A stretch of 64,000 nt of DNA from Streptococcus cristatus (lineage in GTDB: Bacteria; Bacillota; Bacilli; Lactobacillales; Streptococcaceae), in NCBI RefSeq assembly GCF_008369405.1, contig NZ_VSJJ01000009.1:35841-99840 (forward strand), in the 5' to 3' direction. Within the stretch, counting starts at the first letter, position 1. Each line of letters opens with the position of its first letter. Below, in pieces: positions 14,420 through 24,459 of the stretch. Position numbers and translations under genes: made by a program. The notes below the pieces were generated by a model that was not told the DNA's origin, did no database searches, and saw only the letters and a list, made by a program, of their open reading frames with translations.

Positions 14420-17071
14420 TTATTTCACCAACTTCTTCATCTCATCAATACGTGCTACGGTCGCATCGTATTTGGCTTGGTAGTCAGCTTGTTTGTCGCG
14501 TTCTTTTTGGACGACTTCTGGTTTGGCATTGGCTACGAAGCGTTCGTTAGAGAGCTTCTTACCGACCATATCCAGTTCTTTTTGCCATTTAGCCAGTTCC
14601 TTGTCGAGACGAGCCAGTTCTTCTTCGACATTGAGGAGATCAGCTAGTGGCAGGTAGATTTCTGCTCCTGTGATGACGCTTGACATAGCAAGTTCAGGTG
14701 CAGGGATGGTTGACGCAATTTCCAAGTGTTCTGGATTTGTGAAGCGTTTGATGTAGTTGACATTGCTGTTAAAGAAGGCTTCCAAATCGCTATCGCTTGT
14801 CTTAACAAGGATCGTGATCGGCTTGCTTGGTGCTACGTTTACTTCCGCACGCGCATTACGAACAGCACGGATCAAGTCTTTGAGACTTTCTACACCAGTG
14901 TGAGCCGCAAGGTCTTCAAAGGCTGGGTTGACAGTTGGGTATTCCGCTATGACGATAGAACCTTCTGAGATTTGACCAAAGATTTCCTCTGTCACGAATG
15001 GCATGATTGGGTGGAGGAGACGAAGGATCTTGTCCAAAGTGTAAAGGAGAACAGAACGTGTAATGACTTTCTCTTCTTCGTTATCGCTGTAAAGGACTTC
15101 CTTGGTCAACTCAACGTACCAGTCCGCAAACTCATCCCAGATGAAGTTGTAAAGGATGTGTCCAGCAACACCGAACTCAAACTTATCGAAGTTCTCAGTA
15201 ACCTTGCCAATGGTTTCATTGAGGTTGTGGAGAATCCAGCGGTCTGTAACATTGCCCGCTTCCTTGTTGGCAACTTTTTCGACATTGGCAGTTGCTTGCT
15301 CAAGGGTCAAGCCTTCATTATTCATGAGGATGTAGCGAGAGATGTTCCAGATCTTGTTAATGAAGTTCCATGAAGCATCCATTTTTTCGTAAGAGAAGCG
15401 CACGTCTTGCCCTGGTGCAGAACCGTTTGAAAGGAACCAACGAAGGGCATCGGCACCGTATTTCTCGATGACGTCCATCGGGTCAATCCCGTTACCGAGA
15501 GATTTAGACATCTTGCGTCCTTGCTCGTCACGGATGAGACCGTGGATAAGAACATTTTGGAATGGCTGACGGCCAGTGAATTCCAAAGATTGGAAGATCA
15601 TACGAGACACCCAAAAGAAGATGATGTCGTAACCTGTTACGAGGGTTGAGGTTGGGAAGTAGCGCTTGAAGTCGTCTGAGTCGACATCAGGCCAACCCAT
15701 GGTTGAGAAGGGCCAAAGGGCAGAACTGAACCATGTATCTAAGACGTCTTCATCTTGAGTCCATCCGTCACCTTCGGGTGCTTCTTCGCCCACATAGATT
15801 TCACCTTCAGCATTGTACCAAGCAGGGATTTGGTGACCCCACCAGAGCTGACGAGAGATAACCCAGTCGTGGACATTTTCCATCCATTGGAGGAAGGTAT
15901 CGTTGAAGCGTGGCGGGTAAAATTCTACCTTATCCTCTGTGTCTTGGTTGGCAATAGCATTCTTAGCCAATTGGTCCATCTTGACGAACCACTGGGTAGA
16001 CAGACGCGGCTCAACCATAACGCCAGTCCGCTCTGAGTGACCAACGCTGTGGACACGTTTTTCGATTTTAACAAGGGCACCGATTTCTTCCAACTTAGCC
16101 ACGACTGCCTTACGAGCTTCAAAACGGTCCATACCCGCAAATTCGAAGGCCAAGTCATTCATGGTTCCGTCGTCGTTCATCACATTGACTTGTGGCAAGT
16201 TATGACGTTGACCAACCAAGAAGTCGTTTGGATCGTGGGCTGGTGTGATTTTCACGACACCAGTACCAAACTCGGGATCTGCATGTTCATCCGCTACGAT
16301 TGGAATCAATTTATTAGCGATTGGAAGGATAACATTTTGTCCAATCAAGTCCTTGTAGCGTGGGTCTTCTGGATTGACCGCAACGGCAACGTCCCCAAAC
16401 ATAGTCTCAGGACGAGTCGTCGCAACTTCAAGAGCGCATGAGCCGTCTTCCAGCATATAGTTCATGTGGTAGAAAGCACCTTCAACGTCCTTGTGGATGA
16501 CCTCAATATCAGACAGGGCAGTGCGAGCTGCTGGATCCCAGTTGATGATAAACTCACCACGGTAGATCCAACCTTTCTTATAAAGCTCGACAAAGACCTT
16601 GCGAACGGCTTTTGACAAACCTTCATCAAGAGTGAAACGCTCACGAGAGTAGTCTACAGAGAGCCCCATCTTGCCCCATTGTTCCTTGATAGTTGTCGCA
16701 TATTCGTCTTTCCATTCCCAGACCTTATCGAGGAATTTCTCACGACCGAGGTCATAACGGGTAATGCCCTCACCACGCAAGCGCTCCTCAACCTTAGCCT
16801 GAGTGGCAATACCCGCATGGTCCATCCCCGGAAGCCAAAGCGTATCAAAGCCTTGCATGCGCTTTTGACGGATGATGATATCCTGCAAAGTCGTATCCCA
16901 AGCGTGACCAAGGTGGAGTTTACCAGTTACGTTTGGTGGTGGAATCACAATCGAATAAGGTTTAGCCTTTTGATCGCCTGAAGGCTTGAAAACATCGGCA
17001 TCAAGCCATTTTTGGTAACGACCAGCCTCAACCTCGGCTGGATTGTATTTAGGTGAAAGTTCTTTAGACAT
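14420..17071 (-). CDS. valS: Valyl-tRNA synthetase
   Basis: Charges tRNA-Val and edits misactivated threonine. The 883 residues show the class I signatures [14 protein letters not shown] (HIGH motif) near the start and KMSKSLGN (KMSKS) in the middle. The editing domain lies between ([15 protein letters not shown]), and a C-terminal coiled-coil arm ([22 protein letters not shown]) contacts the tRNA. Full length and intact. It is the last gene of a T-box controlled operon, 14 bases after an accessory membrane-protein gene, so valine starvation should raise its expression. Confidence 0.98.
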   Translation of the reverse strand: MSKELSPKYNPAEVEAGRYQKWLDADVFKPSGDQKAKPYSIVIPPPNVTGKLHLGHAWDTTLQDIIIRQKRMQGFDTLWLPGMDHAGIATQAKVEERLRGEGITRYDLGREKFLDKVWEWKDEYATTIKEQWGKMGLSVDYSRERFTLDEGLSKAVRKVFVELYKKGWIYRGEFIINWDPAARTALSDIEVIHKDVEGAFYHMNYMLEDGSCALEVATTRPETMFGDVAVAVNPEDPRYKDLIGQNVILPIANKLIPIVADEHADPEFGTGVVKITPAHDPNDFLVGQRHNLPQVNVMNDDGTMNDLAFEFAGMDRFEARKAVVAKLEEIGALVKIEKRVHSVGHSERTGVMVEPRLSTQWFVKMDQLAKNAIANQDTEDKVEFYPPRFNDTFLQWMENVHDWVISRQLWWGHQIPAWYNAEGEIYVGEEAPEGDGWTQDEDVLDTWFSSALWPFSTMGWPDVDSDDFKRYFPTSTLVTGYDIIFFWVSRMIFQSLEFTGRQPFQNVLIHGLIRDEQGRKMSKSLGNGIDPMDVIEKYGADALRWFLSNGSAPGQDVRFSYEKMDASWNFINKIWNISRYILMNNEGLTLEQATANVEKVANKEAGNVTDRWILHNLNETIGKVTENFDKFEFGVAGHILYNFIWDEFADWYVELTKEVLYSDNEEEKVITRSVLLYTLDKILRLLHPIMPFVTEEIFGQISEGSIVIAEYPTVNPAFEDLAAHTGVESLKDLIRAVRNARAEVNVAPSKPITILVKTSDSDLEAFFNSNVNYIKRFTNPEHLEIASTIPAPELAMSSVITGAEIYLPLADLLNVEEELARLDKELAKWQKELDMVGKKLSNERFVANAKPEVVQKERDKQADYQAKYDATVARIDEMKKLVK

Positions 17072-17084
17072 GTGTTTGTCCTTT

Positions 17085-17822
17085 CTAGTTATTTATTAAT
17101 TTAGGGGGATAAGACATTGAATTCTTCGCAATAGGCTGTTCATTTTGTCCAGCAATGTAATCATATATGATATAAAATTCCTGCTCATATTTGTTCTCCA
17201 TAATATCAGAAAAACTGATTTTAAATTTTAGATTATACCCGTGTGATTTTGTACCGCTTATTTGATTCAACATATCGTTAACAGTTTTATTTTCTATTAT
17301 CGAAATTGATACCGATTTTGTAGGAAGTGCAAAATAGTCGCTAAAATAATTATAAACCGAATGAGTTACATCATCATGCATATTGTAACCTGAATTAAAA
17401 TAAACAGGAATTTCATTATTTAGTTTATCTAACTGTACAATTTGTATATTTGTCGCTGAAGCTCGACCAACATTAGTTAAAAACAAATCAATAATAACAC
17501 TATTTTTATCCAAGTATACTTTTGAAAAATGATGATTGACATGAAAATATGGTTTCAAATCAGATTGTCTCTCAACATTAAATTGTAACTCTCTTAGCTG
17601 TAGTTCGTATTTTAAAAATTCCTTTTGAAAACTCTGAAATTCATCTAATTTATCTTGAGTTTCTATCTGGAATTGTTCTTGTTGTTTTTCCTTTTTATCT
17701 TCTCGCCTATTACTCCAAAATTGTATAATTATAGGGAGAATAATACTTGTCAACAAAGCTAATAAAGCTATTTTATCACTTGAACTAGAATTATTAAAAA
17801 AGTTATTTATCTTTTCTACCAT
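17085..17822 (-). CDS. Unknown membrane-anchored protein within the valS operon
   Basis: A 245-residue protein with one N-terminal membrane helix ([20 protein letters not shown], residues 17-36) and then a charged coiled coil (about 40-85, rich in Lys, Glu and Gln). A C-terminal globular part follows, with [23 protein letters not shown] resembling a beta-sandwich. No family was recognised. The topology suggests the bulk lies in the cytoplasm, because basic residues follow the helix. It is much more AT-rich than valS or the GNAT gene, and overlaps the GNAT gene's end by 20 bases, so it looks like an insertion into an existing operon. Confidence 0.7.
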   Translation of the reverse strand: MVEKINNFFNNSSSSDKIALLALLTSIILPIIIQFWSNRREDKKEKQQEQFQIETQDKLDEFQSFQKEFLKYELQLRELQFNVERQSDLKPYFHVNHHFSKVYLDKNSVIIDLFLTNVGRASATNIQIVQLDKLNNEIPVYFNSGYNMHDDVTHSVYNYFSDYFALPTKSVSISIIENKTVNDMLNQISGTKSHGYNLKFKISFSDIMENKYEQEFYIIYDYIAGQNEQPIAKNSMSYPPKLINN

Positions 17823-18380
17823 CTTCTAACTCCCACTCACTCCTCAGCAAGCCATAAGCCAACTCTGCACAGCGATTTCCTTGGGTATCCTTACGGTCTC
17901 GGATGCGGGCTTCAAGGGTAAAGCCAAGTTTCTCGGCGACTCGTTGACTTTGCTTATTGTAATCAAAACATCGAATTTCAACCTTGTGGAGTTTAAGAAT
18001 GGTAAAAGCGACTTCTATCAAAGCACTGACGGCTTCTGGTACATAGCCCTTCCCCCAATAATCTGGATGCAGGAGATAGCCAATTTCAAAAACATCGTCC
18101 TCATGACGGTGATTGAAGTCACAAGAGCCAATAACTCGGTCATCCCCCTTAACTGTAATGCCATAGCCAGACGGAAGTTCCTTCTTTTCTAGATTTTCAA
18201 AATAGTCACGCTCTGCTTCCAAGCTATCTACAGGGGAAATCCAGCTGGATAACAAACTTCAGGCAGACCAGCATAAGCAAACATAGCCTCCACATCATCT
18301 GCCGTTCTCTGACGCAATATCAACCGCTCAGTTTCCAACCTTGGCAACTCTTTGCCATTATAAGGTTCAAGAAGTTTCAT
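17803..18380 (-). pseudogene. GNAT acetyltransferase (RimJ/RimL type), frameshifted
   Basis: Two frames together make one GNAT protein of about 192 residues. The first starts at the ATG at 18380 behind AGGAGGGG (MKLLEPYNGKELPRLETERLIL) and reads to YPAGFPL-stop. The second continues ISPVDSLEAERDYFENL through the acetyl-CoA segment HPDYWGKGYVPEAV and on to the end. The break is at a run of four C (18233-18236); five would restore PAGFPPVDSL. It could be a true inactivation, a slippage site or a sequencing error. It is the first gene after the valine T-box, as in other streptococci from memory. The ATG inside the second frame (18255) is unlikely to be a real start. Confidence 0.82.
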
Positions 18381-18403
18381 TCACCCCTCCTTTCCACCAC
18401 ATA

Positions 18404-18690
18404 AAAATAATCCCTTCCTAGTCAGACTAGAAAGGGACGAATGTGTTTATCCGCGGTACCACCCAATTTCGGGCAGATGCCCGCAACTTTTCTCTTCTTT
18501 CTCTTTTATGACGTCGTTAGCTCGCTTTGGCATACGCTAGTATAGCCTACAACTCCTTGCCTAGTCCTAAAAGGAAACAAAAAGACACTTTTATTTCAAT
18601 TTTTCATCTCATCAGCAACCAGCTTTGACACATTTGTGGACTTCTCAGCACCGCCACTTTCTGTAAAATGCTTGACTCAAAACACCTCTG
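18404..18690 (-). promoter_or_regulatory. T-box riboswitch, valine-specific
   Basis: The minus strand carries the hallmark GGGTGGTACCGCGG (18464-18451). A stem I is closed by CATCAG and CTGATG. A GUC codon followed by A (18629-18627) sits at the specifier-loop position and reads valine. A terminator hairpin TCCCTTTCTAG/CTAGGAAGGGA with a following T-rich run lies at 18436-18403. Uncharged tRNA-Val would favour the antiterminator. It is directly upstream of the GNAT pseudogene and 1.3 kb from valS, so it controls the whole GNAT-membrane protein-valS unit. Confidence 0.92.
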
Positions 18691-18723
18691 ATGAACCTAT
18701 TCTATCACCTTTCCAGCGAAAAA

Positions 18724-18978
18724 TCAATAATTTCTCTCGCCGAAAAGTTCGTCTGGCAGGTCATGAAATCCTTTGCCCGCCTGATAGTTGGCGAATTTTC
18801 CCAAAAGAAACTGATAAGCGTCTAAACGGCTCTCATAGCGAATGGCTGCTTCCTTGGCCCGCTCGTCCTGGTCCGCTTCATAGACTGCCTGACTCTCCTT
18901 GAGAGCCATCTCGTTAATCATGACCTGGGTCTTGACCCAAGCTTCAAAGTCTTGTAAAAATTCCTGTTCGTAACTCAT
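18724..18978 (-). CDS. DUF1912 family protein
   Basis: A conserved streptococcal protein of 84 residues and unknown function, acidic and helical (MSYEQEFLQDFEAWVKTQVMINE...). I start it at the ATG at 18978, which has GTGAG upstream; an in-frame GTG at 18987 is less likely. It follows the DUF438 gene on the same strand by 26 bases and may be co-transcribed with it. There is no signal or membrane segment. Confidence 0.85.
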   Translation of the reverse strand: MSYEQEFLQDFEAWVKTQVMINEMALKESQAVYEADQDERAKEAAIRYESRLDAYQFLLGKFANYQAGKGFHDLPDELFGERNY

Positions 18979-19004
18979 TTTTCTCACTTTCTAACTACAT
19001 AAAG

Positions 19005-20366
19005 CTAGTCCAAATCTCGGTAAAAATCACTGTCAATGTCACGGAAGGGCTGAATGTCCTGCACATACTCCAGCACCCCCTGAAATTCACCGGCCTCATC
19101 CCGCACCGCCGCATAGGTCACATGGACAAACTTGCCCCGTGATTCCGACTTGAACCACATCTCGAACTTGTCCCGCTCTCCCTCACGCAGCGCCTTGAAA
19201 ATCCGCCGCACCTTATCCAAAAACTTGGGCGGGTGACAGAGCTCGACATTGCGCCCTATCTGAGACGACGTCCGCTTGAAAATCATCTTGTCCGCCGGCA
19301 CGCAGTCATTATAATACTGGAAAATATCGTCCTTATTGACAAAGGTAATCTCCATGGGCAGATGGTCCAAAATCAGATTGGCCTCCGCCACCGACAGATA
19401 GCCATGACCAAAAGGCTGCTGGGAGTCCCGATTAAAGGCTTGCTCCTTCTTTTCCTTAGGCTTAAAGGAAATGGTGACCTGACCATCCGGCGTATCAATG
19501 ACCTGCTCAAATCTGCCATCACTAGTCTGCTCCGTGCTGGCTGACGCTTCGCTTCCTTCATCAGCAGCAACCCCAGCTTCCTCCTCCGAGAATGAGTGTC
19601 GCGCAGGAATCCATTTCTCTGTCGGCTTGATAATGGCATAACCATAAGCATCGCTCTCCTCAGCAATCTTGAGCCAGTCATCCTGAGTAAAGGACTCGAG
19701 GAGGATCATGAGAAGGATAGACTCTTCCTTGAAAATCATAGCTTCAAACTCAGCAGCAAAAGTCTCAAACTTTTCCTTGACTTCTTCAATCGAAGTGTCC
19801 GGCAACTGCTCTGCAGCAGTCTTAGCCTCTTGGAAAAGGTCTCGAATCTGGTCATCTACCCCCCACATGACCTTGGGCGGCGAATCGTGGCCGTAGCTCT
19901 CCATGATAGGAAACATGAGCTCTTCCTTACGCTGATAGTGGATATCAAACTGCCCCACCAAACCCAGCTGGCGCTGGAGTCCCTTGCGGATTTCAGGAAG
20001 AAGCTCCTCATCTTCTGTGCTTTCATAGGTGGATAGGAGCCTGCGAACCCGCATAAGGGCTGCCCGCAACGCTAGATTTTCCTGCTTAAAGACTTGAACC
20101 GGATGGCCTGGATGGTCGGTATCAGCCACCTCCACATCCTGAATGGCACCTTTAAAGAGGTTGGCATGGACATTGCAGAGGGACATGACATCTTCAAAGG
20201 TCACTCCCGTATCCGAGTTCATCAGCTCATGCTCCATCAGGCTGATTTCGATAGCTGATACACCAGCAAAATGCTTGTTGAAAAGCTCCTGAACAGATTC
20301 TGCCGAAGCTCCGTTATGTAGGTCCAGCAAGATAGACTTGAGGACTTCAATGCGTTCAGTAGCCAT
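19005..20366 (-). CDS. DUF438 / hemerythrin-like / PAS domain protein
   Basis: A 453-residue three-part protein. Residues 1-70 are DUF438 (MATERIEVLKSILLDLHNGAS). Residues 85-240 are a hemerythrin-like bundle with metal-ligand style segments (DTDHPGHPVQVF, HYQRKEELMFPIMESYGH, FKEESILL). Residues 310-440 are a PAS domain (LPMEITFVNKDDIFQYYN, ending VLEYVQDIQPFRDID). Such architecture suggests sensing of oxygen, NO or iron by a di-iron centre and/or heme in the PAS domain. No output domain is present, so it may act through a partner. DUF1858 immediately upstream is the usual companion. Confidence 0.88.
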   Translation of the reverse strand: MATERIEVLKSILLDLHNGASAESVQELFNKHFAGVSAIEISLMEHELMNSDTGVTFEDVMSLCNVHANLFKGAIQDVEVADTDHPGHPVQVFKQENLALRAALMRVRRLLSTYESTEDEELLPEIRKGLQRQLGLVGQFDIHYQRKEELMFPIMESYGHDSPPKVMWGVDDQIRDLFQEAKTAAEQLPDTSIEEVKEKFETFAAEFEAMIFKEESILLMILLESFTQDDWLKIAEESDAYGYAIIKPTEKWIPARHSFSEEEAGVAADEGSEASASTEQTSDGRFEQVIDTPDGQVTISFKPKEKKEQAFNRDSQQPFGHGYLSVAEANLILDHLPMEITFVNKDDIFQYYNDCVPADKMIFKRTSSQIGRNVELCHPPKFLDKVRRIFKALREGERDKFEMWFKSESRGKFVHVTYAAVRDEAGEFQGVLEYVQDIQPFRDIDSDFYRDLD

Positions 20367-20368
20367 GC

Positions 20369-20599
20369 CTAAATCCCCACCACTTCATAGCCGTTTAATT
20401 CCAGCGTTTGCTTGATTTTATTCAGGTCAATGCCATTCATGGCAGCTCCTTTTTTGATCGAAACTATGCGCCCTACTGTATTGCGCATGACAGGATTGGC
20501 CAGAGGCTTAAAGCCTAACTCGACCAAAACATCCAAAACTTCGGGCTGTTTCTCAATCACTTCTGCCACCGGGATAGATAAATCAATCACATTATCCAT
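20369..20599 (-). CDS. DUF1858 domain protein
   Basis: A 76-residue single-domain protein (MDNVIDLSIPVAEVIEKQPEVLDVL...). DUF1858 occurs with hemerythrin, DUF438 and ScdA/YtfE-type iron-sulfur repair proteins and may bind or sense a metal centre or NO. The gene ends 2 bases before the DUF438 gene, so the two form a pair. A -10-like TATAAT lies on the minus strand at about 20631, without a clear -35. Confidence 0.85.
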   Translation of the reverse strand: MDNVIDLSIPVAEVIEKQPEVLDVLVELGFKPLANPVMRNTVGRIVSIKKGAAMNGIDLNKIKQTLELNGYEVVGI

Positions 20600-20891
20600 A
20601 TGCCCTACCTCCGTGTATTTTCTATTATTATATCATAAAAGATGTGCCCTATAAAAATCCTTCCCACACTTGCTCAAATCCAAGCTTGGAGAATATAACA
20701 AATTCTAATAGACTATAAGTTATTGTTATAAGAGCACTGATAAATGAAGTTTCACAAGAAAAAGCTAGTCCTATCAGGGATTTTTGAGATTATTTTCACA
20801 AAGTCCTAGTTTTTGTCAGACTACAGCTTCCTTGAAAACGCTTTATTGTAGTGATATAATGACTTTAAATACAGAATAAAGGAGATGCTCT
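20600..20891. promoter_or_regulatory. Divergent intergenic region with the FabK-like promoter
   Basis: It contains TTGAAA (20832-20837), a 17-base spacer and TATAAT (20855-20860) for the plus-strand gene, and a minus-strand TATAAT near 20631 for DUF1858. Nothing else was recognised in between. Confidence 0.7.
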
Positions 20892-21824
20892 ATGTCTATT
20901 ACAGAATTGTTGAACATCAAGTACCCTATTTTCCAAGGAGCTATGGCTCAGATTTCCCACTACCAACTGGCGGCAGCTGTTTCCGAAGCTGGCGGACTGG
21001 GAATCATCGCGTCAGGAGGAATGACGGGTGAGCAGTTGCGCGAAGAAATCCGTGAACTGCGTAAATTGACTGACAAGCCATTTGCCGTCAATGTTATGCT
21101 CATGATGAAAAATATCAAGGATATTGTGACAGTCATCATTGAAGAAAAAGTTCCTGTCGTAACGACTGGGGCTGGTACACCAAAATTCATCATGCCTTAT
21201 CTGAAAGAGGCTGGTATCAAGGTTATCCCTGTCATTGCCAGTGTCAAACACGCGCAAAAAATGCAAGAGCTCGGAGTTGATGCCGTGATTGCCGAAGGTT
21301 CTGAAGCTGGTGGCCATATCGGTGAAACCAATACCATGGCTCTCATTCCTCAGATTGTTGACTCCGTTGATATTCCAGTCATCGCTGCAGGTGGAGTTGC
21401 CGATGGTCGTGGTCTCGCTGCTGCCTTTGTCCTCGGTGCGCAAGGGGTTCAGATGGGAACTATCTTCCTAGCTTCAGAAGAATGCCCAATTTCAGCAGGT
21501 TACAAGGATGCCATTGTCGCAGCCAATGACACTGCTACTGCCGTGACTGGTCGTATTGCTGGTGCGCCGGTTCGTTGTATCCGCAATGAAATGACCGACC
21601 ACTATATCGAACTAGAAAACAAAGGCACCAATCGTGACGAACTCGAAGAAATCACCATCGGTTCTCTTTCTAAAGCTGTTTACGAAGGAGATACCGTGCA
21701 TGGCTCTATGATGAGTGGCCAAATTGCAGGCTTAGTCAAGGGAATTCGTCCATGTAAAGAAATCCTCGACACAATCGTTGCCGATGCCCAAAAGGTTCTC
21801 CAAAACACTGAAATCAAGCTATAA
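20892..21824 (+). CDS. FabK-like FMN-dependent oxidoreductase (enoyl-ACP reductase II / nitronate monooxygenase family)
   Basis: A 310-residue TIM-barrel flavoprotein. The start MSITELLNIKYPIFQGAMAQ, the VTTGAGTPKFI segment, AEGSEAGGHIGE with the catalytic His, IPVIAAGGVADGRG for FMN phosphate binding, and SMMSGQIAGLVK all fit the FabK/2-nitropropane dioxygenase family. It stands alone with its own promoter, not in a fatty-acid cluster, and differs considerably from pneumococcal FabK. It is therefore probably a paralogue with a different substrate rather than the housekeeping enoyl reductase. Followed by repeat copy A. Confidence 0.85.
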   Translation: MSITELLNIKYPIFQGAMAQISHYQLAAAVSEAGGLGIIASGGMTGEQLREEIRELRKLTDKPFAVNVMLMMKNIKDIVTVIIEEKVPVVTTGAGTPKFIMPYLKEAGIKVIPVIASVKHAQKMQELGVDAVIAEGSEAGGHIGETNTMALIPQIVDSVDIPVIAAGGVADGRGLAAAFVLGAQGVQMGTIFLASEECPISAGYKDAIVAANDTATAVTGRIAGAPVRCIRNEMTDHYIELENKGTNRDELEEITIGSLSKAVYEGDTVHGSMMSGQIAGLVKGIRPCKEILDTIVADAQKVLQNTEIKL

Positions 21825-21842
21825 TCCTCTAACTCAAAAGTG

Positions 21843-22016
21843 AGTGGGACAGAAATCGGTAATTCGTTAGAATTCGATTTCGTCGTCCCACCTCCGCACA
21901 GTTGAGTAGGGCTGTAAAGGCTGATGAAATCAGCGTAATAGAGCCCACTCAACTACTGCGTCTTGCTCGACAATCCAAAGACAATTGAGAGGCTAGGACT
22001 TTTGTCCCAGCCTCTT
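21843..22016 (+). repeat. Three-hairpin intergenic repeat, copy A
   Basis: First of five near-identical ~175-base elements. Hairpin 1 is GTGGGAC...GTCCCAC with inner GAAATCG/CGATTTC. Hairpin 2 is GTTGAGT-GGGCT...AGCCC-ACTCAAC with inner GCTGAT/ATCAGC. Hairpin 3 is AGGCT-GGAC-TTTT-GTCC-AGCCT followed by CTT. Located between convergent fabK-like and rlmCD genes, where it can terminate both. Confidence 0.9.
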
Positions 22017-22077
22017 TTGCTGTTCATTTAGACTTGTTTTTGTCATTGCCCCAAATATGCTTCAACAAATCGCTCCG

Positions 22078-23436
22078 TTACTTGACTTTTTTGATCAATT
22101 TCACCACTGCTTCCGTCCGCGCGGTGTGAGGAAACATGTCAACCGACTGGATGTAGTGGACATCGTAGACCTGACTAAGCTTGACCAAATCCCGAGCCAG
22201 AGTTGAAACATTACAGGAAACGTAGACCATCTTTTCAGGTGCATAGTGGACAATCGTCTCTAGCAGCTTATCATCTAGACCAGTTCGCGGCGGGTCGACA
22301 ATCAAGGCATCCGCTCGATAACCTTCAGCATACCAGCGAGGAATAATCTCCTCTGCCGTCCCAGCCTCGTAGAGTGTATTGTCAAAGCCCATCCGTTTCG
22401 CATTACGCTTGGCGTCTTCAATGGCCTCAGGAATGATGTCCATGCCCCGCAGAGATTTGACCTTTTTAGCAAAGGCAAAGCCGATGGTCCCCACTCCGCA
22501 ATAGGCGTCAATCAAATGGTCTTCTTTCGTCACATCAAGCGCCTTGACCGCCTCCCCATAAAGCACCTCTGTCTGCTCAGGGTTGAGCTGATAGAAAGCC
22601 CGAGGCGACAGGGAGAACTCATAGTCCAGCACATCTTCTTGGATAGCTTCCTCGCCCCAGATAATCTCTGTCTTATCCCCGTAAATCTCACTAGACTTGC
22701 TCGTATGATAATTGACTGCGACTGTCTCCAGCTCTGGAAATTCAGCCACTAGGTCTCGAACGACTGGAGAAAAGTCTAGCTTGCGTCCTGTTACAAAAAT
22801 CATCTGCACTTGACCAGTTTTTCTGGATCTGCGAATCATGACGGTACGCACTCCAGCAGTCTTGCGCTCATCATAGATGGGCAGCCTATACTTGCCTAAA
22901 AGCCGAGCCACCTTATTGACAATAGCCTGCGTTACCTTGTCTTGAACCAAACAGTTTTTAAGCGAGACCAGATAGTGGGAATTCTGGGCATAGAGCCCCG
23001 CCTTGACCTCATCCTTAAACTTGCGAGTCTGGAACTGCAGCTTGGCTCTATAATAGAGCGGCTCCTGCATACCAATGGTCGGACGAATCTCATAGTTCTC
23101 ATAGCCAGCTGGCGCAAACTTTTTCAGAGCCTGACGCAGCAAATCTTCCTTAAATTCCAACTGCTTGTCATAGTGGAGGTGCATGATTTGACAGCCTCCG
23201 CAGCTTTCATAAATCTCACACGGAGCTTCCACCCGAAATTTGGATCGTTTGTTGATTGTGAGGAGCTTGGCCTCAATAAAATTGCGCTGAACCTTGGTCA
23301 CCTGACAGTAGACTTCTTCACCCTTCAAAGCCCCCGGCACAAAGACCAGCGTTTTCTTATAAAATCCAATTCCTTCCCCATTGATTCCCATTTTCTTGAT
23401 TTTCAGAGGGATTCTTTGCTTCACTTTTACATTCAT
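22078..23436 (-). CDS. rlmCD: 23S rRNA (uracil-5-)-methyltransferase, RlmCD family
   Basis: Makes 5-methyluridine in 23S rRNA. The 452 residues have an N-terminal TRAM domain ([25 protein letters not shown]) and an iron-sulfur cysteine cluster ([14 protein letters not shown] plus Cys in LKNCLV). The SAM-binding [11 protein letters not shown] comes next, then the catalytic [11 protein letters not shown] cysteine and VDPPRTG. In streptococci one enzyme often modifies both U747 and U1939. Convergent with the FabK-like gene and divergent from recX. Confidence 0.93.
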   Translation of the reverse strand: MNVKVKQRIPLKIKKMGINGEGIGFYKKTLVFVPGALKGEEVYCQVTKVQRNFIEAKLLTINKRSKFRVEAPCEIYESCGGCQIMHLHYDKQLEFKEDLLRQALKKFAPAGYENYEIRPTIGMQEPLYYRAKLQFQTRKFKDEVKAGLYAQNSHYLVSLKNCLVQDKVTQAIVNKVARLLGKYRLPIYDERKTAGVRTVMIRRSRKTGQVQMIFVTGRKLDFSPVVRDLVAEFPELETVAVNYHTSKSSEIYGDKTEIIWGEEAIQEDVLDYEFSLSPRAFYQLNPEQTEVLYGEAVKALDVTKEDHLIDAYCGVGTIGFAFAKKVKSLRGMDIIPEAIEDAKRNAKRMGFDNTLYEAGTAEEIIPRWYAEGYRADALIVDPPRTGLDDKLLETIVHYAPEKMVYVSCNVSTLARDLVKLSQVYDVHYIQSVDMFPHTARTEAVVKLIKKVK

Positions 23437-23472
23437 GCTTCTATTATACCATGCTAGAGTCGATTCGTTGAG

Positions 23473-23490
23473 AATATGTTACAATAAAGA
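23473..23490 (+). promoter_or_regulatory. recX promoter, extended -10
   Basis: The 18 bases here (TATGTTACAATAAAGA core) are repeated exactly at 24407-24424 before the DUF402 gene. TG-n-TACAAT is an extended -10. No strong -35 is seen. Confidence 0.6.
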
Positions 23491-23596
23491 TGAGAAAATA
23501 GTCTAAATCATAAAAATCTCTCGACAACTACGAATAGAGTCAGAGAGACGATGGAATGACTTTACTCTAAAACATCGTCCAAGTGAAAGGACTAGT

Positions 23597-24373
23597 ATGA
23601 AAATCACAAGAATCGAAAAGAAAAAACGGCTCTACCTCTTGGAGTTGGACGACAGCGAAAAACTCTATATTACAGAAGATACTATCGTCCGCTTCATGCT
23701 GTCCAAAGGGATGGAAATCACGGAGCAGGAGCTATCAGAAATTCAAGACTATGCCCAATTTTCCTACGGAAAAAACCTAGCCCTCTACCATCTCTCCTTC
23801 AAGCAAAGGACTGCCAAGGAAGTCAAGGACTACCTGACCCAGCACGATATCCAGCCAGACATCATCAGCCAAGTCTTGGACGCTTTGAAAAAAGAAAATT
23901 GGATTAACGACAGAAAATATGCTAATTCTTTCATCCAATCCAACCTTCTCACTGGTGACAAGGGCGCTTTTCTTCTCAAGCAAAAGCTCAGTCAAAAAGG
24001 GATTTCTAACACTATTATTGAAGAAGAATTAAGGCAATTTGATTTCACTGAAGTAGCCGAGCGAGTTTCTGAGAAACTTTTAAAGAAATACCAGGGAAAG
24101 CTTCCCAGAAAGGCCTTGCAAGATAAAATCCTCCAAGCCCTGATAAACAAAGGATTTTCCTATGGACAAGCCAAAGAGGCCTTCCATCATCTAGACATTG
24201 AAGAAGACCAAGAAAACCAGCAAGAGCTCCTCTATAAAGAGCTGGACAAGCAATACCGCAAGTACTCCAAAAAGTACGAGGGCTACGACTTAAAACAGCA
24301 TCTGACCCAAGCTCTGGCCCGCAAAGGCTATGATTTTTCGGACATTGCCAGCGCTCTGAGAGAATATCTTTAA
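23597..24373 (+). CDS. recX: RecX recombination regulator
   Basis: RecX binds RecA filaments and limits strand exchange. At 258 residues it has the repeated three-helix units typical of the family ([62 protein letters not shown]). The N-terminal ~60 residues are the usual Firmicute extension. It lies divergent to rlmCD with a 160-base upstream region holding an extended -10 promoter, and is followed by the DUF402 gene from a separate but identical promoter motif. Confidence 0.93.
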   Translation: MKITRIEKKKRLYLLELDDSEKLYITEDTIVRFMLSKGMEITEQELSEIQDYAQFSYGKNLALYHLSFKQRTAKEVKDYLTQHDIQPDIISQVLDALKKENWINDRKYANSFIQSNLLTGDKGAFLLKQKLSQKGISNTIIEEELRQFDFTEVAERVSEKLLKKYQGKLPRKALQDKILQALINKGFSYGQAKEAFHHLDIEEDQENQQELLYKELDKQYRKYSKKYEGYDLKQHLTQALARKGYDFSDIASALREYL

Positions 24374-24406
24374 GATTTTCTATGAAAACTTAGGCATTTT
24401 TATGAA

Positions 24407-24424
24407 AATATGTTACAATAAAGA
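24407..24424 (+). promoter_or_regulatory. DUF402 gene promoter, identical to the recX one
   Basis: Exact 18-base copy of 23473-23490, with TG-n-TACAAT as extended -10, about 35 bases before the gene start. Confidence 0.6.
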
Positions 24425-24459
24425 GGATAAACTTATAAATTGTAGAAAGTTGGTAGGTT

